A program made the translations under genes and the position numbers. This document shows, in pieces, positions 1 through 8,676 of a stretch of DNA of 59,652 nt. Below the pieces are notes generated by a model. The model worked only from the letters and a program-made list of their open reading frames with translations. It was not told where the DNA came from and made no database searches. Position 1 is the first letter of the stretch. The number at the start of each line of letters is the position of its first letter. Source of the DNA: Paludibacteraceae bacterium. GTDB taxonomy: Bacteria > Bacteroidota > Bacteroidia > Bacteroidales > Paludibacteraceae. The stretch lies in contig CAJOEJ010000017.1 of NCBI GenBank assembly GCA_905233375.1, forward strand, positions 1 through 59,652, given 5' to 3'.

Positions 1-61
1 TCAAAAACGATGCTACGTTATTGACGCAAAAGATAGTGAAATTCAGTATTTTAAAGTCCAT
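1..61 (-). CDS. 5' end of a gene cut by the left edge
   Basis: On the minus strand an ATG at 61-59 opens a frame that stays open for 20 codons to the window edge (MDFKILNFTIFCVNNVASFL). A well-formed Bacteroidetes-type promoter lies just upstream (90-120), which would give a leader of about 20 bases. Too little protein is visible to assign a function; the hydrophobic start could be a signal or membrane segment. The call rests mainly on the promoter and start-codon geometry. Confidence 0.45.
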   Translation of the reverse strand, partial: MDFKILNFTIFCVNNVASFL

Positions 62-89
62 ATAACTAACTCTTTGCAACTTTTGGCTG

Positions 90-120
90 CAAAGGTACAG
101 CTTTTTTTCGATATATGCAA
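90..120 (-). promoter_or_regulatory. Bacteroidetes-type promoter for the left-edge gene
   Basis: Minus-strand TACCTTTG (97-90) is preceded by TTG (120-118) at a spacing of 20 bases, matching the Bacteroidetes housekeeping promoter pattern. It points toward the partial gene ending at base 1. Confidence 0.65.
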
Positions 121-206
121 GGATTTTGGCGAAAATCGTACGAGAAAGTGGAAATTGAAAGGAAAAGTGTTATTCTTCGGACTTTGGTTGCGCAGAAAGA
201 GAGGCG

Positions 207-514
207 ATGATAGCCGTCATCCAAGTGGACCTCAAAACGCAGTACCCCGACATCGCTGCCGATTTCGTGATCTCGGATGAAGACCTGCTCGCTGCGTTTG
301 TAGGAGAACAATGCCTTGGTGTCATCGCTCCCGATCAGAACGTGTTCTTCATCTACATCAACCAACCTGACCAATCGTCGCTCACAACTTCCGGTATTGG
401 TCTGCGCAGTACCGCAACCTCTTCGAAGCACCCGAAGTCTTTCCCTTCTCCAACGATGAGCGTTTAGGTACACTCGCTCAACCCATTGTCCCCGCCTTCC
501 ATGTAGTCTTATAA
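207..514 (+). pseudogene. Frameshifted small gene of unknown function
   Basis: An ATG at 207, preceded by a purine-rich GAGAGG, opens a protein-like frame of about 56 residues ending around FFIYINQP. From about 368 the protein-like signal moves to another frame, giving HNFRYWSAQYRNLFEAPEVF and running to a TAA at 512-514. A single-base shift near 363-375 would join both parts into about 100 residues. The 3' end overlaps the convergent HSDR_N gene by a few bases, a normal gene boundary. It may be a real pseudogene or a sequencing/assembly error. I do not recognise the family. Confidence 0.5.
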
Positions 515-943
515 CGCAGAATAAGGAGGGATGGTGGAAGAGGGGAGGATGTTGTCTGCGGATAGGGTGACGAAAATAGACTGTGGACCGTTATGAAGGA
601 GAAGGTAAGGGACGTGGAAAGAGCGGTTATAGGAAACGGCTTGATCCAGCGTGCGCTGGGTGAGAGGCACCGTTTCCGCCTTGCACTCAATAATCATCAG
701 CGGTTGCATCTGGCGGTTATGGACGACAGCATCGGCGCGTTGCTTATAGGTGATTGGTGATTGGTCATGGGTGATTTTGTCCAGCGGTACTTCGACGGCA
801 ATGAGGGAGGCGGGATAAGCGAGTTGCTCCACCAGACGGTGAAGCAACTGTTGTCTTACCCACTCTTCCGGAGTAAGGCGTACCCAGCGGTGACGCCACT
901 CGCAGAAGATCTGCTCTTTGCCGTTATAGACGCGTGTGCGCAT
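509..943 (-). CDS. Type I restriction enzyme R-like N-terminal domain protein (HSDR_N family)
   Basis: A 144-residue protein resembling the stand-alone HSDR_N/HSDR_N_2 proteins common in Bacteroidetes, a small PD-(D/E)XK-like fold. Visible features are the early VRQQLLHRLVEQLAYPASLIAVE helix region, an RADAVV strand and the IIECKAE motif near residue 85 with the E-x-K pair expected in the nuclease core. It is not linked to hsdM or hsdS. Its ATG overlaps the glnS stop by one base (TAATG), so it is probably translated with glnS. Residues 56-68 (DKITHDQSPITYK) are encoded by an ACCAATC-type heptamer repeat, which is not expected in this family. Nuclease activity is inferred only. Confidence 0.75.
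   Translation of the reverse strand: MRTRVYNGKEQIFCEWRHRWVRLTPEEWVRQQLLHRLVEQLAYPASLIAVEVPLDKITHDQSPITYKQRADAVVHNRQMQPLMIIECKAETVPLTQRTLDQAVSYNRSFHVPYLLLHNGPQSIFVTLSADNILPSSTIPPYSAL
738..780 (-). repeat. ACCAATC-type heptamer array inside the HSDR_N gene
   Basis: Read on the minus strand, units ATCACCC, ATGACCA, ATCACCA and ATCACCT follow each other with period 7. They encode THDQSPIT in frame. The same family recurs in lpxD, the UvrD-like helicase gene, yidD and the gene starting at 49625. Confidence 0.8.
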
Positions 944-2688
944 TATTTAAGGTAATTATCCTTGAGCGAGCAGGTACGGTTGAGGACGAGGTGGTCGGAA
1001 GTGGTATCTTCGTCCACTACAAAGTAGCCCTGTTTGAGGAGCTGGTAGTGGTTCTCCTGTGCGATGCCGTTGAGCATGACGGGTTCGTGCATCTCGCTGC
1101 GGAGCGATCCTTCGACCTTGATAGTCTTAACGACGAGGCTGTCAGGATTGAGCAGGTCGCGGAAGTCTCCTTCTTCGGCACTCGGGTTCTCAACCGCAAA
1201 GAGACGGTCGTAGAGACGCACTTCGGCATCGATGGCGGAGTTACACTCCACCCAGTTGATGGTTGCTTTGGTCTTGCGGTTGCCGCCTTCGGTTCCGGAC
1301 TTGGAGTTCGGGTCATAGGTGGCATAGACGGTAGTGATATTTCCGTCGGCGTCTTTCTCGCAGCCGGTAGCCTGAATGATATAGGACGATTTGAGTCGCA
1401 CCTCGCGTCCGCCCGGGCTGAGGCGGTAGAACTTGCTGTCTGCCTCTTCCAGAAAGTCACCGCGCTCGATCCACAGTTCCCGACCGAACTTGATTTCGCG
1501 TGTGCCCAGTTCCTCGTGTCCGTCGATATTCTCCGCGATGAGCGTCTCGCCTTCGCCTTCGTAATTGGTGATGATGAGTTTGACGGGGTCAAAGATGGCG
1601 CATACACGGGGAGCGGTCTCTTTGAGATCCTCGCGGATAGTGTGCTCTAACAGACCCTGGTCAATCATTCCTTCGACCTTGGTATAACCGATACGGTCCA
1701 TGAAGTTACGGATCGCTTGGGGCGTGTAACCGCGGCGACGGAGACCGCACACGGTCGGCATACGCGGGTCGTCCCATCCTGCTACCAATCCTTCCTTGAC
1801 GAGTTGCAGCATCTTGCGTTTGGACATGACGGTGTAGGTTATATTGAGGCGGTTGAACTCACGCTGTTTGGGGCGGTAGTCCGGTCCGTAGGGGCTCAGA
1901 CCGCAGAAGTTAGCCCCGCTGAACTGGTCGATGAAATAATCGTAGAGCGGACGGTGTACCTCAAACTCGAGCGTACAGATCGAATGCGTCACACCCTCAA
2001 AATAGTCGCTCTGTCCGTGTGCGAAGTCGTACATGGGATATACGTTCCATTGACGTCTCGTGCGATGATGAGGGTGTGTCGTGATGATACGGTACATGAT
2101 AGGATCGCGGAAGTGCATGTTGGGGTTCGCCATGTCAATCTTGGCACGGAGTACCATCTTGCCGTCTTCTATCTCACCGCGCTGCATAGCTTCGAAGAGT
2201 CGCAGGTTCTCTTCTATGGGACGGTCGCGGTAGGGCGATGCCACGCCCGGTTCTGTTGGCGTACCTTTCTGCTCGGCTATCTGCTCCGCTGTCTGTTCAT
2301 CGACATATGCCTTGCCCTCTTTGATAAAACGGATAGCAAGGTCATAGAGCTGCTGGAAGTAGTCGGAGGCGTAGTATATCTGTCCCCATTTGAATCCGAG
2401 CCATGCGATATCGCGCTCAATGGAATCCACGTATTCGGTGTCTTCTTTGGCAGGGTTCGTGTCATCAAAACGGAGGTTGCACACCCCGTTGTATTTCTCC
2501 GCGATACCGAAATCGAGGCATATCGCCTTGACGTGACCGATGTGCAGATAGCCGTTCGGCTCCGGCGGGAAACGGGTCTGAATACGTCCGTTGTTCACTC
2601 CTTCAGCCAAATCTTTTTCTACAATCTGCTCAATGAAATTGAGACTTCTTTCTTCTTTGCCTTCCGGCACGATTATTTCCTGTTCCAT
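943..2688 (-). CDS. glnS: Glutaminyl-tRNA synthetase
   Basis: Charges tRNA-Gln with glutamine in the cytoplasm (class I aminoacyl-tRNA synthetase). The 581-residue length is normal. The nucleotide-binding HIGH motif is at residues 49-52 in PPEPNGYLHIGHVKA, and the KMSKS equivalent appears as VMSKR near 287-291. PPEPNGYLHIGH and the all-beta anticodon-binding C-terminus fit GlnRS rather than a GltX. It is the last large gene of the minus-strand block with lpxA/lpxC/lpxD, 14 bases after lpxA. Its TAA overlaps the next ATG. Confidence 0.97.
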   Translation of the reverse strand: MEQEIIVPEGKEERSLNFIEQIVEKDLAEGVNNGRIQTRFPPEPNGYLHIGHVKAICLDFGIAEKYNGVCNLRFDDTNPAKEDTEYVDSIERDIAWLGFKWGQIYYASDYFQQLYDLAIRFIKEGKAYVDEQTAEQIAEQKGTPTEPGVASPYRDRPIEENLRLFEAMQRGEIEDGKMVLRAKIDMANPNMHFRDPIMYRIITTHPHHRTRRQWNVYPMYDFAHGQSDYFEGVTHSICTLEFEVHRPLYDYFIDQFSGANFCGLSPYGPDYRPKQREFNRLNITYTVMSKRKMLQLVKEGLVAGWDDPRMPTVCGLRRRGYTPQAIRNFMDRIGYTKVEGMIDQGLLEHTIREDLKETAPRVCAIFDPVKLIITNYEGEGETLIAENIDGHEELGTREIKFGRELWIERGDFLEEADSKFYRLSPGGREVRLKSSYIIQATGCEKDADGNITTVYATYDPNSKSGTEGGNRKTKATINWVECNSAIDAEVRLYDRLFAVENPSAEEGDFRDLLNPDSLVVKTIKVEGSLRSEMHEPVMLNGIAQENHYQLLKQGYFVVDEDTTSDHLVLNRTCSLKDNYLK

Positions 2689-2702
2689 ATATGTTTGTAT
2701 TT

Positions 2703-3419
2703 TTATGCTCTTACTATTCCTCGGGTGGAGTTGCGGATGAACGCCACAATCATATCCCGCTCTGCGCTCTGCGGCATTTCCGCTTCTATCTTGTCCAGCG
2801 CCTGAGAGGTGTTGAGTCCGCTGTTATAGACGAGCCGGTACACCTCCTGGATCGTGTGAATCTGTTCGGGTGTGAATCCCCGTCTGTTTAGTCCGACGGA
2901 GTTGATACCGCAGAAGGCAATCGGGTCGCGGGCGATAATGGTATAGGGCGGGATATCCTTGTTGATTTTCGAACCGCCCTGTACCATGATATGTGCTCCC
3001 AGGTGCGAGAACTGGTGTACGAGTGTGCCTCCTCCGATGACGGCGAAATCGTCTATCTCCACTTCCCCAGCCAACTGGGTGGCATTGGACATGATGATGT
3101 TGTCATGCAGGATGCAATCGTGCGCCACATGGCAGTACGCCATGATGAGGTTGTTGTTACCGACTACCGTTTTGCCTTTCGATGCCGTGCCGCGATGGAT
3201 GGTGACGAACTCGCGCAGTACGCAGTTGTCTCCTATGACGGTCCATGTCTCTTCTCCGTTGAACTTGAGGTCCTGCGGGACACAGCCTATGACGGCGTGC
3301 GGAAAGACATGACAGTTGTCACCAAGAATCACGTTGTCGTCGATATAGGCGAAAGGATCAATCGTGACGTTCTTGCCGATTTGCGCTTTGGGGCTTACAT
3401 ATGCTAAGGGAGAAACCAT
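2703..3419 (-). CDS. lpxA: Acyl-ACP--UDP-N-acetylglucosamine O-acyltransferase
   Basis: Catalyses the first step of lipid A synthesis, 3-O-acylation of UDP-GlcNAc. The N-terminal two thirds is a left-handed beta-helix built from hexapeptide repeats (for example IGKNVTIDPFAYIDDNVILG), followed by a short helical C-terminus with the usual HTIQEVYRLVY segment. At 238 residues it is slightly shorter than typical LpxA (about 255-260). It follows lpxC and precedes glnS on the minus strand. In most Bacteroidetes lpxA directly follows an lpxC-fabZ fusion; here the preceding gene is lpxC alone. Confidence 0.95.
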   Translation of the reverse strand: MVSPLAYVSPKAQIGKNVTIDPFAYIDDNVILGDNCHVFPHAVIGCVPQDLKFNGEETWTVIGDNCVLREFVTIHRGTASKGKTVVGNNNLIMAYCHVAHDCILHDNIIMSNATQLAGEVEIDDFAVIGGGTLVHQFSHLGAHIMVQGGSKINKDIPPYTIIARDPIAFCGINSVGLNRRGFTPEQIHTIQEVYRLVYNSGLNTSQALDKIEAEMPQSAERDMIVAFIRNSTRGIVRA

Positions 3420-3420
3420 A

Positions 3421-3465
3421 ATTATTTACGATTTGACGATTTACGATTTTATGATTTGCGGGTTA
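3421..3465. repeat. TTTACGA-type short-period repeat between lpxA and lpxC
   Basis: The gap holds TTTACGA, TTTGACGA, TTTACGA, TTTTATGA and TTTGCGG units in a row, a period of 7-8 bases. A related loose run is seen between glmS and dapL (about 38047-38090). No promoter or terminator is evident here. Confidence 0.6.
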
Positions 3466-4368
3466 TTATTCACTCAGTATCTGGTTTCTTAACCGGCGGA
3501 CGCACTGGGTGTTGAAGGTGTGACCGGGTTTGTAGGCAGTGATCCGTCCTTGGAGTCGCAATCCGAGCAGCGCTACGTCTCCGATGACATCGAGCAGTTT
3601 GTGCCGTGCCGGTTCGTTCAGATAATTGAGCGGAGACAAGTAGCCCAGTTTTTTTGCATCCATATGCGGTTGTCCCATCTTGTCGCAGAAATAGTCCATC
3701 CCTTCCTGCGACATCTCGGTCTCGTAGATGACGAGTGCGTTCTTGAGGTCTCCTCCTTTGATGAGTCCGACCCGCAGCAGCGGTTCGATCTCTTTGACGA
3801 AGCAGAACGTGCGTGCTGCGGCTACTTCTTTGGGATAGTCCGCCAGATTGGTAAGCGAAGCATGCTGCTCGCGGAGCAGGTTGGAATTGAATGCGATAGT
3901 CACAAATATCTCGTAGTGGTCGCACGGGTCGATACGCATGATGTGTCCGTGCTCGGATATATATTCGATCGGTTCACGTACGACATAGACCTGCTGCTCG
4001 GCATCTTGTTCGGTTAGTCCGACGCGTTGAATCTCTTTGATAAAAAAGCGTGCGCTACCGTCCAGAATAGGCATCTCGGGTGCGTTGACGTCGATGATAC
4101 AGTTGTCCACGCCCATGGCGTACAATGCGCTGAGCGCGTGTTCTACGGTCGATACTTTCCATTTACCTCGTTCGAGAACAGTACCGCGTTCGGTAGCGGA
4201 CACATAATCCGCTAACGCCTGGTAACAGGGTTGATTGGGAAGGTCAATACGACGAAGGCGTATTCCCGTGTCGGGTTCGGCAGGATGGAAGGTTGCCGTG
4301 ACATACAATCCTGTATGCAATCCGACGGAACTGAGCGTGAAACTATCTTTTAAAGTATGCTGTTTCAA
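3466..4368 (-). CDS. lpxC: UDP-3-O-acyl-N-acetylglucosamine deacetylase, not fused to FabZ
   Basis: Zinc-dependent deacetylase, the committed step of lipid A synthesis. Zinc ligands are visible as His77 (STVEHALSALYAMGVDN) and His256/Asp260 in HKLLD; the catalytic His is probably His283 in PGHTFN. The protein stops at residue 300, just after the LpxC domain. Bacteroides, Porphyromonas, Prevotella and flavobacteria usually carry a roughly 460-residue LpxC-FabZ fusion, and no FabZ reading frame is present before lpxA. The dehydratase would have to be encoded elsewhere. The gene follows lpxD by 32 bases. Confidence 0.96.
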   Translation of the reverse strand: MKQHTLKDSFTLSSVGLHTGLYVTATFHPAEPDTGIRLRRIDLPNQPCYQALADYVSATERGTVLERGKWKVSTVEHALSALYAMGVDNCIIDVNAPEMPILDGSARFFIKEIQRVGLTEQDAEQQVYVVREPIEYISEHGHIMRIDPCDHYEIFVTIAFNSNLLREQHASLTNLADYPKEVAAARTFCFVKEIEPLLRVGLIKGGDLKNALVIYETEMSQEGMDYFCDKMGQPHMDAKKLGYLSPLNYLNEPARHKLLDVIGDVALLGLRLQGRITAYKPGHTFNTQCVRRLRNQILSE

Positions 4369-4400
4369 AATAATGAATGATTGATTGTGGATAAATCAGG

Positions 4401-5432
4401 TTATTTCTTTTCCAGGTCATTGAGCCGTTTGATGATGTCGGGCAGTTGCTTGTATGCAACCATAGCCCGTCTTCCGACCGCTGCGTCGATGGCAGGTGAA
4501 CCGATATACATGCCGGGTTTGCGAATCGAGTTTGCGATGCCCGATTGCGCACCGAAGATGCAGTTGTCCGCCACTTCGATATGCCCCGCAACGCCGACCT
4601 GTCCTGTCAGGATACAATGTTTGCCTATTTTGCTGCTACCGGCGATGCCTACTTGTCCGCAGAGGAAAGTCGATTCTCCCACTTCGACGTTATGCGCCAC
4701 TTGGACGAGGTTGTCTATCTTGGCGTTTTTCCGGATGACGGTAGAGCCCATCATTGCCCGGTCGATGGCGGTATTGGCTCCTATCTCCACGTCGTCTTCG
4801 ATGATGACGTTTCCTATCTGCGGTATTTTCCGGTTCACTCCGTTCTCGTCGGGTTCGAAGCCGAATCCGTCGGAACCCACCACTACGCCGGCATGGAGGA
4901 TACAATCTTTTCCGATAACCGAATGGGCATATACCTTGACTCCGGCATAGAGGATCGTGTGCGCCCCGATGGTGACGTTGTCTCCGATGCAGGTATTGGG
5001 ATAGATCTGCACTCCTTCGCCCAGCTGCACATTCTTGCCGATATAGGCGAAAGCGCCGATGTAAGCATCGTCCGGAACGGTCACTCCTTCGCTGATGAAG
5101 GACGGTTGTTCAATCCCTTTTTTCGCCGGGTTCATTGCTTTGGATACCAGTTGGAGCAGTTGCCCCATGGCACCGCGGGCGTTATCAACCAATATGATGG
5201 ATGATTGGTGATTGGTCGTTGGTGATTGGTCATTGTCCCATAAGGATGCGGTGACGAGGATCACGCCGGCTTGGGTGGTCTGCAGGAACGGGAGGTATTT
5301 GCTCTCCGTGACAAACGCCAGCTGGTGGGCTTGCGCGTTCTCGACAGGTGCGACATCAGAAACCATTGCATTGGGATTGCCGATGAGTCTGCCTCCTAAG
5401 AGTGCGGCTATTTGTTGTGCGCTGAACTGCAT
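4401..5432 (-). CDS. lpxD: UDP-3-O-acylglucosamine N-acyltransferase
   Basis: Third step of lipid A synthesis. The start is set at 5432 (MQFSAQQIAALLGG), where the LpxD family begins; an upstream extension would overlap the HD gene. The N-terminal uridine-binding domain is followed by hexapeptide repeats and a C-terminal helix. The catalytic His is probably in VQVAHNVEVG. Residues about 66-79 (WDNDQSPTTNHQSSII) are encoded by a heptamer array and sit between beta strands of the N-terminal domain, where other LpxD proteins have a short loop. It belongs to the HD-lpxD-lpxC-lpxA run. Confidence 0.95.
   Translation of the reverse strand: MQFSAQQIAALLGGRLIGNPNAMVSDVAPVENAQAHQLAFVTESKYLPFLQTTQAGVILVTASLWDNDQSPTTNHQSSIILVDNARGAMGQLLQLVSKAMNPAKKGIEQPSFISEGVTVPDDAYIGAFAYIGKNVQLGEGVQIYPNTCIGDNVTIGAHTILYAGVKVYAHSVIGKDCILHAGVVVGSDGFGFEPDENGVNRKIPQIGNVIIEDDVEIGANTAIDRAMMGSTVIRKNAKIDNLVQVAHNVEVGESTFLCGQVGIAGSSKIGKHCILTGQVGVAGHIEVADNCIFGAQSGIANSIRKPGMYIGSPAIDAAVGRRAMVAYKQLPDIIKRLNDLEKK
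5198..5236 (-). repeat. ACCAATC-type heptamer array inside lpxD
   Basis: On the minus strand the units GACCAATC, ACCAACG, ACCAATC, ACCAATC and ATCC follow with period 7. They are translated as DQSPTTNHQSS within LpxD without breaking the frame. Confidence 0.85.
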
Positions 5433-5457
5433 GAGTATATAAAATAAATAGTATGAA

Positions 5458-6714
5458 TTATTCCAGACGATACTTGAAGATGTAGCGTTTGACGGGTTTG
5501 CGTGTGAGTGCTGCAAGGTCAAGTATTTCGCTGGCGTTCGCTATATCATGTACTGTTCCATCGGAGTATAAAATATCGATGGAATCGGCTTTTTCCGAAT
5601 AGGTGTTGCTGGTGGATACATGTTCGGACCAGCAGTATTGCGCTTGTTGTTCGGAGATGCCCAAGGCTTGTGCGTATTGTTTGTTGAGTGCCGTTTTCTG
5701 CTCTTCGGAAAGCGGTTCGGTCAACATCTCCCCGCGGAAGATGCGGCGGTTGACAAAGGAGCGGCTGAGAGCGCTGAGTAGTTTGTCTTCGCCTCCTATC
5801 CACGCTTTGATGGCGGACAATACGTCCGTGTCGTCAAGTAAAGCGTACTGGTCCAATGCTTCGCTGTGAACGGCAAAATCCTCAAAGGTGATATGATTGT
5901 AGAGGAAATAGTGCAGCGCCGGCGAGCAGAAGAGGGGGGATGTACGAGCCAGTTCCTTCGCGCGGGAGAGAATCTTGATCAGATGCTGCTCCGCCGCAAC
6001 GGAGGTCTTGTGCAGATAGACCTGCCAGTACATGAGTCGCCGTGCTACGAGGAATTTCTCGACAGAGTAGATTCCTTTGACCTGAACCACCAGTTTGTCG
6101 TCGTGTACATCGAGCATCTTGAGTAGTCTCTCGCTGGCGACGCGTCCTTCCTGCACGCCGGTGAAGAAGGAGTCGCGGCAGAGGTAGTCCATCCGGTCCA
6201 CGTCCAACTGGCTGGATATGAGCTGGTGGAGGAAATGCTTGTGGTATTCATTGCGGAATATCGCGATAGCGGTATCAAGCGAACCTGCCGCTCCCTGCTC
6301 AGCGGTAGCGTGCGAGGACGCCAGATCTTCGTTGATGCGTTGCATCATGAGAAGGGAGATATCCTCGTGTGTCACTCCGTCCACAAGCGTGTGCTCCAAT
6401 ACATGCGAGAAAGGACCATGCCCTATATCGTGTAGCAGAATGGCTATCATCGCCGAGGTCTCTTCGTGCTCCGTAATATCGACTCCTTTGAGCCGCAGCG
6501 AATGAATCGCCTCCTGCATGAGGTGCATCGCCCCTATAGAATGTCCGAAGCGGCTGTGCTGCGCTCCGGGATAGACCAGATAGGACAACCCTAACTGGCG
6601 AATACGGCTCAAGCGCTGCACATAGGGATGCTGCAACACATCAAAGATGAGGTCGTTCGGTATAGACAGAAAACCGAAAACGGGGTCGTTAATAATCTTT
6701 CTTTTATTGGGCAT
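5458..6714 (-). CDS. HD-domain phosphohydrolase (dGTPase/SAMHD1-like)
   Basis: A 418-residue HD superfamily metal-dependent phosphohydrolase. The metal ligands are visible as His58 in RFGHSIG, the His-Asp pair at 95-96 in LLHDIGHGPFSH, and a downstream Asp in LDVDRMDYLCRDSFFTG. The layout matches the dGTP triphosphohydrolase/SAMHD1-like branch. The substrate cannot be read from sequence; deoxynucleotide triphosphates are the family's usual substrate. It is first in the operon with lpxD-lpxC-lpxA-glnS, a gene order seen in other Bacteroidetes. The promoter at 6752-6782 should drive the block. Confidence 0.88.
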   Translation of the reverse strand: MPNKRKIINDPVFGFLSIPNDLIFDVLQHPYVQRLSRIRQLGLSYLVYPGAQHSRFGHSIGAMHLMQEAIHSLRLKGVDITEHEETSAMIAILLHDIGHGPFSHVLEHTLVDGVTHEDISLLMMQRINEDLASSHATAEQGAAGSLDTAIAIFRNEYHKHFLHQLISSQLDVDRMDYLCRDSFFTGVQEGRVASERLLKMLDVHDDKLVVQVKGIYSVEKFLVARRLMYWQVYLHKTSVAAEQHLIKILSRAKELARTSPLFCSPALHYFLYNHITFEDFAVHSEALDQYALLDDTDVLSAIKAWIGGEDKLLSALSRSFVNRRIFRGEMLTEPLSEEQKTALNKQYAQALGISEQQAQYCWSEHVSTSNTYSEKADSIDILYSDGTVHDIANASEILDLAALTRKPVKRYIFKYRLE

Positions 6715-6751
6715 ATATGTTCAAATGCTGCTATTTATCCAAAATCGGGCG

Positions 6752-6782
6752 CAAAGGTACGAAAAAAAAATGACATATACAA
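6752..6782 (-). promoter_or_regulatory. Promoter of the HD-lpx-glnS block
   Basis: Minus-strand TACCTTTG (6759-6752), then 20 bases, then TTG (6782-6780). It lies about 40 bases upstream of the HD gene start. Confidence 0.75.
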
Positions 6783-6904
6783 GTTTATACCGCTCTTTTT
6801 TGTTTTTTCTCCCTAAAGAAACGTGTATGTGCGTATAGAAATCCGTCCAATAAGGTCCATTTGTATAAAAAATCCGTACATTTTGAAAAAAAAAGCGTGA
6901 ATAC

Positions 6905-6935
6905 TTGCGTATGTCAAAAATTATTACTAATTTTG
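6905..6935 (+). promoter_or_regulatory. Promoter of the OmpA/TPR lipoprotein gene
   Basis: TTG (6905-6907), 20 bases, TAATTTTG (6928-6935), about 50 bases before the lipoprotein start. It is divergent from the promoter at 6752-6782. Confidence 0.75.
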
Positions 6936-6984
6936 CAGCGGATTTTCGTAAACAGATGAAAACAAAAACCAATTAACAAATTAT

Positions 6985-8676
6985 ATGCATATGAAGAAAG
7001 GTTTATTTTTTAGCCTCATTGCTGCTGTAGCATTGTTGGCATCCTGTAACAAAACGTTGCCGAATCCGGATCAACTGAGTGTTAACCCGAATCCCCTTCA
7101 GAAAGTAGGAACGAAGGTGAATGCCGAGATTACCGGTACTTTCCCCGCCAAGAAATTTGCGAAGAAGGGTGTGCTTGTTGTCACTCCGGTTCTCAAGTTT
7201 GACGGTCAGGAAGTATTGGGCGAGCCTGTAACGTACGTAGGTGAGAAGGCAAAAGAGAATGGCAAGACCGTTAACTACAAGAACGGCGGCAAGTATTCCC
7301 AGAGCTGCTCGTTTGACTATGTACCGGCTATGCGCAAGTCGGAGCTGTATTTGCGTTTCGACGCCAAGGTTGGCAAGAAAGTGATTGAGATTCCTGATCT
7401 GAAAGTGGCTGACGGTGTAGTTGCTACATCGGAGCTGGCTGAGGCAAAGGACAACAAGTCGGCATGCACGCCTGACAAGTTCCAGCGTGTTATCCAGGAG
7501 TCCACAGAGGCTGACATCAAGTTCATGATCCAGCAAGCCAACCTCCGTTCGTCGGAGACCGGTTCTGCTGCTGTAAAGGCATTGCAGGCTGCTATCAAGG
7601 ACGCCAAGACAGATGATCACAAGGCTATCAACAAGATTGAGGTTGCCGGTTACGCATCTCCCGATGGTGGAATGGATCTGAACGCCAAGTTGGCTCAGAG
7701 CCGTCAGAAAGCCGCTCAGGACTTCCTCAAACGTGATCTGAAGAAGAACAAAGTGGATGCCGCTATCGCATCGAACATCACAGCAGAGGACTGGGACGGT
7801 TTCCAGAAAGCTATGGAGCAGAGCAACATGCAGGACAAGGATCAGGTACTGCGCGTATTGACGATGTACTCGGATCCCGAGGAGCGCGAGGCACAGATCA
7901 AGAACCTGAGTTCTGTTTACGGCACTATCGCCAATGAGATCCTTCCGGCATTGCGCCGCAGCCGTCTCATCCTGACGACCGACCTGATCGGCAAGAGCGA
8001 TGACGAGATCCGTGCGCTGGTAAAAGAGGACGCATCGAAACTGAATGTAGAGGAGCTGCTCTATGCTGCCACCTTGACGGACGACAAGGCAGAGAAGATG
8101 GCTATCTACAACAAAGCCGCAGAGTTGTATAACGACTACCGTGCATGGAACGGAATGGGTCAGTTGTATTTCGAGGCAGACGAGGTGGCTGAGGCACGCC
8201 GCTGCTATGCGAAAGCACTGGAGATCCAGCCGAACGATCCCGACGTCAACTACAACGCAGGTATTGCCGCTATGGCAGACGGCGATCTGGCAAAAGCCGA
8301 GGAGCATCTGGGCAAGGCTGCCGGAACGAAGGCTAACCTGAGTGCCGCTATGGGTACCCTCTACACGCAGAAGGGTGACTATGCAGCAGCCAAGAAAGCT
8401 TATGGCGAGAACGCTACCAACAACGCCGCTGTTCAGCAGATTCTTAATGAGGACTATGCAGCAGCAGCCAAGACCCTTGACAACGTTAAGGAGCCGAATG
8501 CAACAACTGCTTATCTGAAAGCTGTGGTAGGTGCACGTACGAACGACAAAGAGGCTGTTTACGCTGGTCTGAAATCGGCTATCGCGCAGGATGCGAAGTT
8601 CAAAACACGTGCCGCTCAGGATATCGAGTTTGCGAAGTACGCTGAGGAGGCTGAGTTCCAGGCTATCTTGAAATAA
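6985..8676 (+). CDS. Lipoprotein with OmpA-like and TPR domains
   Basis: A 563-residue predicted outer-membrane or periplasmic lipoprotein. A signal peptide (MKKGLFFSLIAAVALLASC) ends in a lipobox with the lipidated Cys at residue 21, or 19 if translation starts at the second ATG (6991). About 200 residues of beta-rich sequence follow. Next comes an OmpA-C-like segment (NKIEVAGYASPDGGMDLNAK and SQ-R-AAQDFL near residues 215-250), then TPR-like helices (YNDYRAWNGMGQLYFEADEVAEARRCY) to the C-terminus. This suggests a scaffold that binds peptidoglycan and partner proteins. It is translationally coupled to the next small gene. Confidence 0.85.
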   Translation: MHMKKGLFFSLIAAVALLASCNKTLPNPDQLSVNPNPLQKVGTKVNAEITGTFPAKKFAKKGVLVVTPVLKFDGQEVLGEPVTYVGEKAKENGKTVNYKNGGKYSQSCSFDYVPAMRKSELYLRFDAKVGKKVIEIPDLKVADGVVATSELAEAKDNKSACTPDKFQRVIQESTEADIKFMIQQANLRSSETGSAAVKALQAAIKDAKTDDHKAINKIEVAGYASPDGGMDLNAKLAQSRQKAAQDFLKRDLKKNKVDAAIASNITAEDWDGFQKAMEQSNMQDKDQVLRVLTMYSDPEEREAQIKNLSSVYGTIANEILPALRRSRLILTTDLIGKSDDEIRALVKEDASKLNVEELLYAATLTDDKAEKMAIYNKAAELYNDYRAWNGMGQLYFEADEVAEARRCYAKALEIQPNDPDVNYNAGIAAMADGDLAKAEEHLGKAAGTKANLSAAMGTLYTQKGDYAAAKKAYGENATNNAAVQQILNEDYAAAAKTLDNVKEPNATTAYLKAVVGARTNDKEAVYAGLKSAIAQDAKFKTRAAQDIEFAKYAEEAEFQAILK

